This document shows positions 52,764-62,000 of a stretch of 64,000 bases of DNA, piece by piece (position 1 is the first letter of the stretch; each line of letters starts with the position of its first letter). Made by a program: the position numbers and the translations under genes. The DNA is from Streptomyces rubrogriseus (GTDB taxonomy: Bacteria; Actinomycetota; Actinomycetes; Streptomycetales; Streptomycetaceae). The notes beneath the pieces were generated by a model. The model searched no databases. It worked only from the letters and a program-made list of their open reading frames with translations, and was not told where the DNA came from. The DNA lies in contig NZ_CP116256.1 of NCBI RefSeq assembly GCF_027947575.1, positions 4,464,001 to 4,528,000 on the forward strand, read 5' to 3'.

Positions 52764-53572
52764 TCTGCGCGGACGACGCCCGCACTGGTCGGGCGCCCGT
52801 GCTCCGCACGGAAGGCCACGTGGGCCCGGGCCACGCTGGGCCCCTGGCCGCGCTCCTTACTCAGGCCTGCCGCACAGTGCTGGACGGACAAGTCAGAGCG
52901 GTGGGCGCCGCACTGGCGAGCGCGGCCCGGACCCTCCTCACGGCCGGTGACGACGGCCAACCGCAGCCCGTCGTACAGATGGCGGCTACCACGGTCCCTG
53001 CGCGCAGGTCCCGGCACATCGCACTCGCGGACCTCCACGGATGGCCCCTCTACTACGTCGAATCCGCCCGCATCACCCTGCGCCTGGCCGTCCCCGCGCC
53101 GCCCGGGCCGGACAGCGTCCTGCGCACCGCGGCCCCGACGGCGAACACCGACAAGACCATGACCGCCACCATCCGGCTGACCACCCGACCCGGTCCCCGG
53201 CCCCTCGTCGACGATCTCGTCGCGGCCGCACTCGCCCCCGCCCCACCCCACGTCGACAGCAACCGACCCCCCACGCCGGCCCAGCAGGCCGTCGCCGCCT
53301 GGAGACACCTGCCGGGCCTGTACCACTGGGCCCAGCGGCTGTCCGACGAGGCTCCCGACCACCCGGCCACCACCGCGGCAGTCCAGGCCGCAGAAGACCT
53401 GGCCACAGCCGTATGCTCGTGGTGCGCCGGCGGGCCACCGGTCGATCCACGCCTCGTCGCACGCGCCCCGCAACCTGAGAACCTCGACCTGGAAGCTCCG
53501 CCCGCCCTGGTCACGCTCGCCACCACGGTGGCACAACTCCACCGTTCCCTCGGCACACCGGGCCGCTTCTGA
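52760..53572 (+). CDS. Fourth cluster gene, divergent DUF2589-like protein
   Basis: The 270-residue product begins with GTG overlapping the previous stop (GTGA). Residues 25-140 again show a helix followed by strands (LAALLTQACRTVLDGQVRAV; ALADLHGWPLYYVESARITL; RLAVPAPPGPD), consistent with a degenerate DUF2589 fold; the LPLPxL hallmark has been replaced by LADLHGWPLYYV. The second half is helical (QQAVAAWRHLPGLYHWAQRL). No signal peptide. It ends just before a strong bidirectional terminator, which marks the end of the cluster. Confidence 0.75.
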   Translation: MICADDARTGRAPVLRTEGHVGPGHAGPLAALLTQACRTVLDGQVRAVGAALASAARTLLTAGDDGQPQPVVQMAATTVPARRSRHIALADLHGWPLYYVESARITLRLAVPAPPGPDSVLRTAAPTANTDKTMTATIRLTTRPGPRPLVDDLVAAALAPAPPHVDSNRPPTPAQQAVAAWRHLPGLYHWAQRLSDEAPDHPATTAAVQAAEDLATAVCSWCAGGPPVDPRLVARAPQPENLDLEAPPALVTLATTVAQLHRSLGTPGRF

Positions 53573-53585
53573 CCCGCCAGACCGT

Positions 53586-53624
53586 CAGCGAGGCCCACAC
53601 CGCCGAGTGGTGTGGGCCTCGCTG
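53586..53624. terminator. Strong bidirectional terminator
   Basis: CAGCGAGGCCCACACC and its perfect complement GGTGTGGGCCTCGCTG form a 16-bp stem with a seven-base loop. It ends the DUF2589 cluster on the plus strand and the thioredoxin gene on the minus strand. Confidence 0.9.
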
Positions 53625-53627
53625 CTC

Positions 53628-53954
53628 TCACAGGGCGTTGCCCTGCTGGACCAGCTGCTTCAGGCCCGCCGGGTTAGCTCCAACCAGCTCGCCGACCTTG
53701 TTCCCGTCCTTGAACACCACGAAGGTCGGCATGGCCTTGATGCCGACCTCCTGTGCGATGTCCTGGTGGTCGTCGACATCCACCTTGTAGAAGTCGATCC
53801 CGGAGCTCTCTGGTTCCTTCGAGATGTTCTCCAGCACCGGGCTGATCTGCCTGCAGGGGCCGCACCAGGCTGCCCAGAAGTCGATGACGGCCGGTTTCGA
53901 GTCGTTGATGATCTTTTGGAACTGACTCATACTCGTGATGGGCGTGACGGGCAT
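53628..53954 (-). CDS. trx: Thioredoxin resembling fungal thioredoxins
   Basis: The 108-residue product from ATG 53954 is a complete thioredoxin fold: AVIDFWAAWCGPCRQISPVL with the WCGPC active site, FYKVDVDDHQDIAQEVGIKA, MPTFVVFKDGNKVGELVGAN and PAGLKQLV. The MPVTPITS start, the SGIDFYKVDVD strand and especially the GANPxxL ending are features I associate with filamentous-fungal thioredoxins rather than bacterial TrxA (which usually has MxxxxGxx and GAxxKxxL). It reduces protein disulfides in the cytosol. It faces the DUF2589 cluster and shares its terminator. Confidence 0.85.
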   Translation of the reverse strand: MPVTPITSMSQFQKIINDSKPAVIDFWAAWCGPCRQISPVLENISKEPESSGIDFYKVDVDDHQDIAQEVGIKAMPTFVVFKDGNKVGELVGANPAGLKQLVQQGNAL

Positions 53955-54130
53955 ACTCAGATACCTCACTTATCCGGAGTTTCATTACCTCGGCGTCTTT
54001 CCTGACAGATGCCCTGCGCAATCCCGTACCCTGTCCGATTCCCCCGATCGGTATGGTGTGACGGCACAGTGCTTGACCCACCTGAGTCTCGTCGGCACCC
54101 GCCGCCACTCCGACGGCTCAGTGAGCTTCT

Positions 54131-54400
54131 TCAGCGTTGCAGCCCCAGGGTGAGCACGGCCTTGGCGATTGACGTCGTGCGGTTGGGGCTGCAGCGGGAC
54201 CTGCGGAAGATCCGCCAGGACTTCAGGCGGGCGACTCCACGTTCGACGAGGGCTCGTGTGGCGGCCAGGGCACGGTTGCGGTCTTCTCGGTAGGGGTCAG
54301 TTCCTTCAGGGGCCTGCCCTTGATGCCCGTGGTCAGCCACGGACCGGCGCCCTGGTAGGCGAGATCGGCCACGATCGGAACGCCCTGGCGCTCATTGAGA
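54131..54400 (-). pseudogene. IS5-type transposase C-terminal relic
   Basis: On the minus strand, VADLAYQGAGPWLTTGIKGR, PLKELTPTEKT, then after a frameshift RNRALAATRALVERGVARLK, SWRIFRRSRCSPNRTTSIAK and AVLTLGLQR with a natural stop. This is the last third of a DDE transposase of the same group as the relics at 19315 and 63908. The N-terminal part is missing. Confidence 0.8.
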
Positions 54401-54506
54401 CGTCAGACATCTCGATCAACAGCCCGGGGGCTTCGCTCGTTGCGCTTCACGGACCGTCACCCGATCGGTGGCCACCTCGAAGTGGCTCAGTCGTTTCGCG
54501 TGGAGG

Positions 54507-54710
54507 TCAGTGGTTGCGCGGGATGACAAGGCCGGATCCGTAGGCGAGGACTACGAGTTGGGCCCGGTCCCGGGCGCGGAGTTCGGTCATGGCCCGGTTG
54601 ATGCGGGTCTTCGCGATCAGCGGACTGATCACCATGTGGTCGGCGACCTCGTCGTTGACAGGAACAGGACGTCGCCCCGCGCGGCGACCCGTACGGCGTG
54701 AAGGTATGTG
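54507..54710 (-). pseudogene. C-terminal relic of a NarL/LuxR-type response regulator
   Basis: The minus strand reads NDEVADHMVISPLIAKTRIN, RAMTELRARDRAQLVVLAYG and SGLVIPRNH. This is the LuxR-type helix-turn-helix at the end of NarL/FixJ response regulators (VSPLTAKTHVNRAMTKLxARDRAQLVVxAY-like). The receiver domain is missing and the piece is bounded by IS relics. Confidence 0.7.
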
Positions 54711-54840
54711 ATGTCGTGGTCTCAGTTGCAAGGTTTTGCAGCTGGTAGCCGCCAGTTCCTCGATCTGCTACTGAACTTGATTGGGTGATGTCGGGTCGTT
54801 CGGCTGAGCGGTGAGCTCGCTGCGCTGTACCACTGTCATC

Positions 54841-55503
54841 GTGAGGTACGCGCAGGGCGGCGGCTTGACCGACGCCGAGAGGGCAGCCCGGGAGCGGGTA
54901 CGGCTGGATGCGGTGACTCGGTTCGAAGCCGGGGACAGGAACCAGGTCATCGCTGGCGCTCTGCGGGTGTCTGAAAGATCGGTGGCGCGTGCGAGGACAT
55001 GGGGCCGAATCGGCCGGACGCCGGTGGTGCGAGTCAGAGGCCGGGGCTCGGGCCGGGTGTCCATGGTGGGCATGACCTGCTACAAGGCCGGCGAACGATC
55101 GCGGCTGATCTACGCAGTCCGCGAATACCGCGGGCGCAAGGACCAGCCGAAGGGTTTCGGCTCCCGGGACTTTCGTGCCCTGCTGGTTCGCGCCCGGATC
55201 CAACTCGGTGGTCCGATCGTGCTGGTCTGGGACAACGTCCGCATTCACCTGACCGCAGACCTGCGCGGGTTCTTCGCAGCCAACACCGACTGGCTCACGG
55301 TGTTCCAGCTGCCTGCCTACGCCCCGGACCTGAACCCGCAGGAAGGCGTGTGGTCCATGGTCAAGCACGAGCTGGGCAATCTCGCAGCCGCCGACCTGGG
55401 TCAGATCACCCGGACCGTGAAGCGCAAGCTCAAGATGATTCAGTACCGGCCCGAGCTGCTCGACGGCTGTCTCATCGGCACCGGCCTGGCCTTCGAGGCG
55501 TGA
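54841..55503 (+). pseudogene. IS630-family transposase with internal deletion
   Basis: Starting at GTG 54841 the frame has the N-terminal helix-turn-helix of an IS630 transposase (AVTRFEAGDRNQVIAGALRV, SERSVARAR), then jumps to the DDE core: VSMVGMTCYKAGERSRLIYA, GGPIVLVWDNVRIHLTADLR, FQLPAYAPDLNPQEGVWSMV. About 90-100 codons of the linker and the first catalytic Asp region are missing at the joint near RARTWGRIG. The frame is otherwise open to a natural stop. Confidence 0.8.
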
Positions 55504-55585
55504 CCCGCCTGGGGAACCTGTCACCCGAATACGTGCTCGGCAACATCGCCCGGATGAGGTTTCGCCTGACGAATCGAGTGAGCCC

Positions 55586-56053
55586 GTGAGTGACGATGTC
55601 CTCTCTGTCATTCCGACCGACCCGCACTGGCAGCCTGAGCCGGCCGCGGCTGAGCGTGCTGCGTCGCTCGTGGAGGACCTGGCCCCCGGGCTCCCCGACG
55701 GCGTCGACGTCGAGATTGACGTCACCTGGCACGACGCACTCACCGTCGTCGACTGTGGTCAGAATCTGCAGAAGATCGGCTGCCCCCAGTGCGGCGCGTC
55801 GATCGACACCGAGTGGTGGGCCGACCTACTCGAAGCTCACTGCGACGACGGCTTCGCGACCCTTGTCGTGGTGGTCCCCTGCTGCGGCGCCGCGACCTCG
55901 CTGGACGCGCTGGAGTACGACTGGCCCTGTGGCTTCGCCCGATTCGAGATCGCCATCTGGAACCCATAGCGTGCCTGGTTCAGCGACGAGGAACTGACCG
56001 CCATCGGGGACGCACTCGGACATCCGGTGCAGCAAGTCAGGGCCCACATCTGA
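55586..56053 (+). pseudogene. Cys-containing hypothetical protein interrupted by an in-frame TAG
   Basis: A GTG at 55586 starts a 127-codon frame with a CPQCGASIDTEWWADLL zinc-ribbon-like segment and a second pair in VVVVPCCGAATSLDALEYDW. It stops at TAG 55967-55969. The same frame continues with RAWFSDEELTAIGDALGHPV and QQVRAHI to a TGA at 56051-56053. The tail is clearly part of the same protein, so the TAG probably replaced a GAG or CAG. The protein would be about 155 residues. Function unknown; a zinc-binding role is likely. Confidence 0.75.
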
Positions 56054-56200
56054 CGCACGTCAGCCCGCGAGGAACCCGACATCACGAGTTCAAGTTCAGT
56101 AGCGATCCTGGGGATCAGCTGGTGTGTGCCCGCACGGGGGTTCAGTCGACGGATACGTCCCCGCCGGGCGGGCCAGGCCGCGTCCAGTGCGGCTTGGCCG

Positions 56201-57211
56201 TCAGCGCCACCGGCGTTCCGTGAGTGCCCCGCGGCCCGTCTTCGTACGGACTGCACGGTAATGCGGCGCCGGAAGGCGCGAATACCGCCACGGCAGAGCC
56301 TCCGTGAAGCCGTCCACATGGCGGAACTGTTCCCTGGCTGCTCTGTACCGGCCCTGCAGGTACAGGAAGTACCCCAGCAGGTGCCGTACTTCCGCAAGCC
56401 TCGGGTGATCCGGGTCAGCGAGTGCCGCGTCAGTGAGCGCCTCGTCTACCAGTGCACGTATATCAGGTGGGAGGTATCCGACACGACCCAGCTCGTCCTT
56501 GTGGCTCTCGTACCAAGCGATCAACGGCAGCACTGCCAGCAGGCTTCCCGGCGGCGCCCCGGCGGCCGACTTCTCGGCGAACTCCCGCGCGAGCTGATGC
56601 GAGCCTCGCCATTTCGCGGTCCAGTACTGGAGGGCGCTGGTGTGCGCTTCGAAGTGATACGGCGCCAGGTCCGTGATCTGCGACCACAGCGCGTCCGTCT
56701 CCGCGTGGGAGTAGCCCAGTCCGCGGGCCGCCCGCAGCTCCGCGACGAGCGGTGCGGGGTCGCCGGGGCACAGGGCCACCACCCGCCTGATGTCCTCCTG
56801 CGCGACCAGCAACTCCCGGTGGAAGGAATTGAACTGATTCTGCGACGTCCTGTCCGCGTACGCACCCCCGCGCAGCTCCCACGCGTACGAGACTCTGGCG
56901 CGAGCCGCCACGAGCGCGGCGTCCGGGTCCTCGGGCCGGGCCTTCTTCCATTCCGTCAGCCAACGGGCGCTCCCTCTGGCAGCAACGTCCCCCAACCGCT
57001 GTGCGTACAGGGAGCGGCGCTCCCAGTCCTGGCCGGCCTTCTCGAGGAGCTGGGCCGCGGGCTCCCAGCGGCCCCCGGTGGCAGCCCTGCACGCGCGTTG
57101 CAGCGGGGCATCGGGGCCGGCGAGGTAGGAGTTCTGCCACCGCAGTGGCAGCAGGCCGTACTTGAGCCAGCACCAGAGCAGCAGCAGACAGGGAAGGACA
57201 AGGAGTGTCAT
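56201..57211 (-). CDS. Membrane-anchored helical-repeat protein (TPR-like, DUF4034-like)
   Basis: From ATG 57211 the product is 336 residues. Residues 1-20 form a membrane anchor (MTLLVLPCLLLLWCWLKYGL). The rest is helical, with repeat-like pairs (LLEKAGQDWERRSLYAQRLG, AELRAARGLGYSHAETDALW, EAHTSALQYWTAKWRGSHQL, RHLLGYFLYLQGRYRAAREQ). This matches Streptomyces TPR/DUF4034-like proteins of unknown role, probably acting in the cytoplasm at the membrane. Codon use is typical. The start has GGAGGG about 13 bases upstream, slightly far. Confidence 0.8.
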   Translation of the reverse strand: MTLLVLPCLLLLWCWLKYGLLPLRWQNSYLAGPDAPLQRACRAATGGRWEPAAQLLEKAGQDWERRSLYAQRLGDVAARGSARWLTEWKKARPEDPDAALVAARARVSYAWELRGGAYADRTSQNQFNSFHRELLVAQEDIRRVVALCPGDPAPLVAELRAARGLGYSHAETDALWSQITDLAPYHFEAHTSALQYWTAKWRGSHQLAREFAEKSAAGAPPGSLLAVLPLIAWYESHKDELGRVGYLPPDIRALVDEALTDAALADPDHPRLAEVRHLLGYFLYLQGRYRAAREQFRHVDGFTEALPWRYSRLPAPHYRAVRTKTGRGALTERRWR

Positions 57212-57630
57212 GGTTGGGCGAATCCCTCCGGGAAGAGCACTGTGACGCGCGTCGTGGGGGGTGTCGGCAGTATGCCTGTCGCGAGAACAGGGACGCACGC
57301 GGGGTGGCAGGCAGGTGGCCTACGTGCCAGGAGGCAGGTCAGCGGCGTGGCGCTGAGCTTCACCGCAGCGTTGCCGTGATGGGGAAGCCTCGTCTTCAAC
57401 GGCTGACCCCCGGCTTCCTGAGTAGGCCGGGCGGCCCCGCTCCGGTCGCCGTGTCCCTCGCATACCGCAGGAAGACGGGTCAGCCGACCGCTGTCCTGCT
57501 GACCTGCCGGACAGCCCAGGCCGGGATTCCGTGAACACCGCACCTGGGAACGGCGCCCCGTCACGGCGCCTCGCCAACCCGGCACCCTCCCCCCTCTCGC
57601 CCCCCCGCCCCCGCGAAAGAATGAAGTTGC

Positions 57631-58044
57631 ATGAACGTCACCGTCTTCGGTGCCACCGGCGCGATCGGCTCCCTGACCGTCACCGAGCTTCTGGAGCGCG
57701 GCCACCAGGTCACCGCATACGCCCGTAACCCCGGCACGATCCCCGCTTCCTGGGGCGGTCGGGTACGCATGGTGGTCGGCGAGATGTCTGACCAGGACGC
57801 CATCGACTCAGCCGTCCACGGCGCTGACGTCGTCGTCAGCGCACTGGGCCCGAGCATGGATCGCAAGGCCACGGGCCTGCCCCTGATCGCCGGCACCGGC
57901 CACATCCTTACCGCCAAGAAGCAGCACGGCGTCCGCCGCTACATCGGCCACGCGACCCCGTCCGTCCACGACCCGCGCGAGAACCCCACCCTCCTCACCC
58001 GCCTGATCGGCCTCATCGCCCGCACGTTCCTGCGCCGCGGCTGA
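57631..58044 (+). pseudogene. 3'-truncated NAD(P)-binding SDR (NmrA-like)
   Basis: The 137-residue ORF from ATG 57631 is the N-terminal two thirds of an atypical SDR: MNVTVFGATGAIGSLTVTEL, DAIDSAVHGADVVVSALGPS and GTGHILTAKKQHGVRRYIGH. These proteins are usually about 210 residues; here the frame ends at LIARTFLRRG, missing the C-terminal substrate domain. Sequence after 58044 is unrelated, so the 3' part has been lost. NAD(P) binding would be retained, catalysis probably not. Confidence 0.7.
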
Positions 58045-58059
58045 AGTACAGAGGAAGCC

Positions 58060-58380
58060 TGTCCGGACGGTGCCGGAATCCGCTGCGGCACCACGAATGA
58101 GCCCGAACTGAGCGGGGAGTGACGGCCGCGGGCGTAAGTCATCGGCCCGGGCCGGGCGCTCTTGCCGGACCCGGTGCAGGGCGGCGGCCTCGGTCGCCGC
58201 AGCCTGGCGGCGGCGCTGTGCCCGGGTCGCCTCGATCGAGGCCGGCGCGTCGTCCGCGGCGGCGTCCGGCTCGGGGACGCGCGGCGGCTCAGCTCCCGCA
58301 TCGCAGCGGACTGCCGCTCCACCGCCTCCGCGATCAACAGGTCCACACGGGACGGTCGGGCCGTCTCCTGGTGCTGCGAG
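58060..58380 (-). pseudogene. Frameshifted helical protein relic
   Basis: On the minus strand, LLIAEAVERQSAAMRELSRR (from about 58340) continues in another frame as ASIEATRAQRRRQAAATEAA and ALHRVRQERPARADDLRPRP. It looks like an Ala/Arg-rich coiled-coil protein with one frameshift. No family recognised. It may be a degraded plasmid-type protein; confidence is low. Confidence 0.3.
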
Positions 58381-58521
58381 CGACTGGCGGTAGCCCTGGG
58401 CGCCCGGTCTTGGGTTCTCCACCGGCCCTTCGAGCCGGGCGGCAGACACCGGGGTGAGCTCCGTTGAACGGGGCGCGGGCGAGTCGTCGACCGTCACTCC
58501 TTCCGGTCCTCGCAACGGGCC

Positions 58522-58869
58522 ATGGGGTTGGGCCGGCTGGTTATCGTGGGCTGCTTCGCCGCCGGCCTGTACTTCGCCAACGGCCAGACCAAGGTCTTCG
58601 TCGCCGCCATCGCCGGCGTCGCCGCGGCGCTCTCCGCCTTCCTCAACCGCACCTACCTGCATATGTACGGGCAGACGCTGAGCCAGCTCAACCGCTACTT
58701 CGAGCAGCCGGTCCTAACCGGCTACTACCTGACGGCAGAGCGCCTGGCACACAACCTGGGCGAGGACCCCGAGAGCGAGATGCGCCGCCGCATCATCGAC
58801 CGGGTTCTGGAAGCCAGCGCCCAGACGAACAACGGCGCCTCCGGCGAAGAACCAACAACACCGTCGTGA
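58522..58869 (+). CDS. 2TM protein resembling TRADD-N-associated membrane domains
   Basis: The 115-residue product from ATG 58522 has two close membrane helices (LVIVGCFAAGLYFANGQ and VFVAAIAGVAAALSAFL) followed by RTYLHMYGQTLSQLNRYFEQ, PVLTGYYLTAERLAHNL and IIDRVLEASA. The pattern TM-TM, T-Y-L-H-M-Y, QLNxYF and AERLAxxL fits my recollection of the 2TM domain that accompanies TRADD-N death-like domains in bacterial conflict systems. The usual N-terminal part is missing, so the gene may be shortened. It lies about 180 bases upstream of the trypsin/nSTAND1 gene. Confidence 0.65.
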   Translation: MGLGRLVIVGCFAAGLYFANGQTKVFVAAIAGVAAALSAFLNRTYLHMYGQTLSQLNRYFEQPVLTGYYLTAERLAHNLGEDPESEMRRRIIDRVLEASAQTNNGASGEEPTTPS

Positions 58870-59051
58870 CCGGATTCCGCGGGCCTGCCGACCCCTGCGG
58901 CGCGCTCGTACCGGCACCGACGGCCTCAGCACGCCTCGGCGACCGACGCATGCCTCCAGACGTCAAGAGTGGTACTAGCGAGGCGAGTTGTCTTTCCCGT
59001 GGTGGCGGTGGATCGTGAGTACCTTGTCCCGAGGCGAAGGGAAGCAGGGTC

Positions 59052-62000
59052 ATGGCCGCGGAGTTTCGGAGTGACGTTCTGGGGGCCTCCCAGGTGCGGA
59101 TATTCTCGGTCCACGGAGACGTGGCCGGTGCCGGATTCCTGGTTGCCGCGGACCTGGTGTGCACCTGCGCGCACGTCGTCGAGGAGGCCCTGGCTCTCCC
59201 GGCACCTGTGGACCAGGCCCCTGACGGGACGGTGAATCTCGACTTTCCGCTGCTGTCCGCCGGTCCCTCCGCGCGGGCCAGCGTGGTCTCCTGGCGCCAC
59301 GGGCAAGCCGATGTCGCGCTGCTGCGGCTTGACCAGCCCGTCGACGGCGCGAGGCCGGTCCGACTCGTCGACGGCGCCGAAGTCTGGGAGCACCCGTTCC
59401 GTGCGTTCGGGCACCCGACCGGTGCGGATCACGGAGTCTGGGTGCGGGGCACTCTGCGCGCCGGCATGGCGGCGGGGCTCCTGCAGATGGAGGCACACCT
59501 GCCCGGGCCCCGCGTCACGGAGGGGTTCAGCGGGTCCCCGGTGTGGGACGACGTCCAGGGCGGGGTCGTCGGCATGACCGTGGCCGCGCACCGAGGGGAG
59601 AGTACCGCCTATTTGCTGCCGTCGGCCGACCTGATCGACGAGCACACCATGCCGGCACGTTGCCCATTCCAGGGACTGGAGCCCTTCACCGAGAAACAGT
59701 CGCAGTTCTTTCACGGTCGTGGCGCCGACACCACCCGGGTGCTGGAGGCTCTTGACCAACGGCCGGTGGTACTGGTGGTCGGGCCCTCAGGATGCGGGAA
59801 ATCCTCCCTGGTGGGGGCCGGAGTGCTGCCCCGGTTGCGGGACCAGGGTGCCGGCGTGTCCGAGTTGCGTCCCGTCCCAGGCGCCCGGGCGACCTCCGTT
59901 CTCGCTCACGTGCTGACCGATATCCTGGAACCGGGGCTCAGCGAGATCGAACACCTCGTCAGGGCCGAGGAACTGGCCTGGCTCCTCGCCGACGGCCCGG
60001 ATGTCCTCGCGGCGCTGCGGGACCGGATCCTGGCCCGTGGCCCGAGCGCCGGGCACGTGCTCTTCGTGGATCAGTTCGAGGAGTACGCACGCGCCGTGCC
60101 CGCCGAGGCTTGCGAGCTGTTCGGCATGCTTTCAGACCTCGTCGGCCGGCGAGGCCCGGCAGCCCTGCGGGTTGTCGCCACGGCGCGTCCCGACTCTCTC
60201 GACGCAGTGGTGACGGTCGACACGTCCGACATCGTCAGTGATGCCGTGCAGTTCCTTGCGCCGCTGAGCGACGACGACTTGAAGCGCGCGGTGACTGCTC
60301 CCGTCGATGCCGTGCCGGGGCTGTGGTTCGAGCCGGGACTGCCCGAGAGGATCGTCGCGGACGCGGGCGACGAACCCGGACGGATGCCGCTGGTCCAGTT
60401 TGCCCTGACCGAGTTGTGGCACCAGCGCAGCAATTCGATGCTCACCCATGTCGCCTACGACGCGTTCGGAGGCATTGCAGGGGGCCTGGCCAAGCATGCG
60501 GACGGCGTCTACAGCAAGTTGTCGCGCACACAGCAAGAGCTTGCTCCCCGGTTGTTCGCGCAGCTGGCCCGGCCGGGTGACGGCGACGCTTTCGCCCGGA
60601 AACCCGTCCGCACCACCGATCTAGCGCCCGAACTCCTCGCACTTGTTCACGAGCTGACCCGATCGGGGAGACTCCTCGTCCTCTCGCACGCCCCGGGGGA
60701 ATCCGGACAGGAGGAGATCGTCGACCTGGCACACGAAGCACTGACTGAACTCTGGCCGCTCCTTCGGACCTGGCTCGTGGAGTCCCGGGACTTCCGCGCC
60801 TGGCAGGAGCAGCTGCGTGCTGACATGGGCCGCTGGCAGGCGCGGAAGAGCGATCCCGCGCGTCTGCTCAGCGGCGCGGACCTGGACGAGGCGGACCTCA
60901 GACTCGAGGGACACAGCCAGGACGTCTCCGCGGAGGAGCGCACCTACATTCAGTTGAGCCACCGCCACTCCCGGCGCAAGATTCGCGTGCGCCGGGGCGC
61001 AGTGGGGGTGCTCGCCGTGCTCACGACGCTCTCCGTCGTCCTGGCGCTCTCCAACTGGCGGGGCTTGCAGCGTGCCGAACAGCAGCTCCGTCTCCAGGCG
61101 TCGGGCCTCCTCGCCCAAGCCTCCGAGGCGCGCCCGCCGGACGATCCCGCCACGGCCCTGCAACTCGCGCTGGCCGCCTACAACGCCCGGCCGACCGCCA
61201 CGACCCGCCAGGTCCTGCTGAACCAGTACGTCCGCGGGCAGCACCTGATGGCCAGTCACCCGTCGGTCTGGACGGGGCGTGCCACGGGCATGACGTCCAC
61301 TCCGGACGGTCGCGTACTGGTGGTCACATCGACGCGAAACAGCGACAGCCCCAGGTTCACCGTAGTCACCGACGCCCTGAGCGGCACGCCCCGAGCACAG
61401 GAGCTGAGCGGCGTACCCAAAGGACTGGTCCACGACCAGGCTCTTAGCCCCGACGGCCGCTTCTTCGCCGCTACGAGCTCATCCGATGTCGTGCTCCTGT
61501 GGCGGCTGGACGGTTCCCTCCGCCCCGAGCCGCTGTCCGTAGCCCACACATCGGCCGGAACGGTGAACAGCACTCTCGATTTCAGCAGCGACAGCAAGCG
61601 ACTGCTGCTGACAGTGAAGCCCTCGGGCACCTGCGCCCCGCTCCCCAAGTGCCCGCCCGCGTTCGCCGAGGCATGGGAGACCGAGTCGGGTGCTCGTATC
61701 CGCGTACCGGAGGGGCTCGTCCCCGAGGAAGGGGCACAGGAGGCGGCTTTCACCTCCGACCCGGATTCCGTCGCGATCATCAGCTCCCCCGACCTGGGCC
61801 ACAAGCGCCTCGAGATCAGAGACCTCCGCACCTCCCGGCTGCGGTACACCGCCACCGTCAAGGACAACCTGGACTCGAGCTTCAGACTGGCGGCCGGTGG
61901 TGAACTTCTCATCGGCCTGAACGGTGACAACGCGTACGCGCGGCCCCTCGGAACCACCCCCGGCCGTCGCACCGAACTGCTCGACGTCCGCTGGGGCGCG

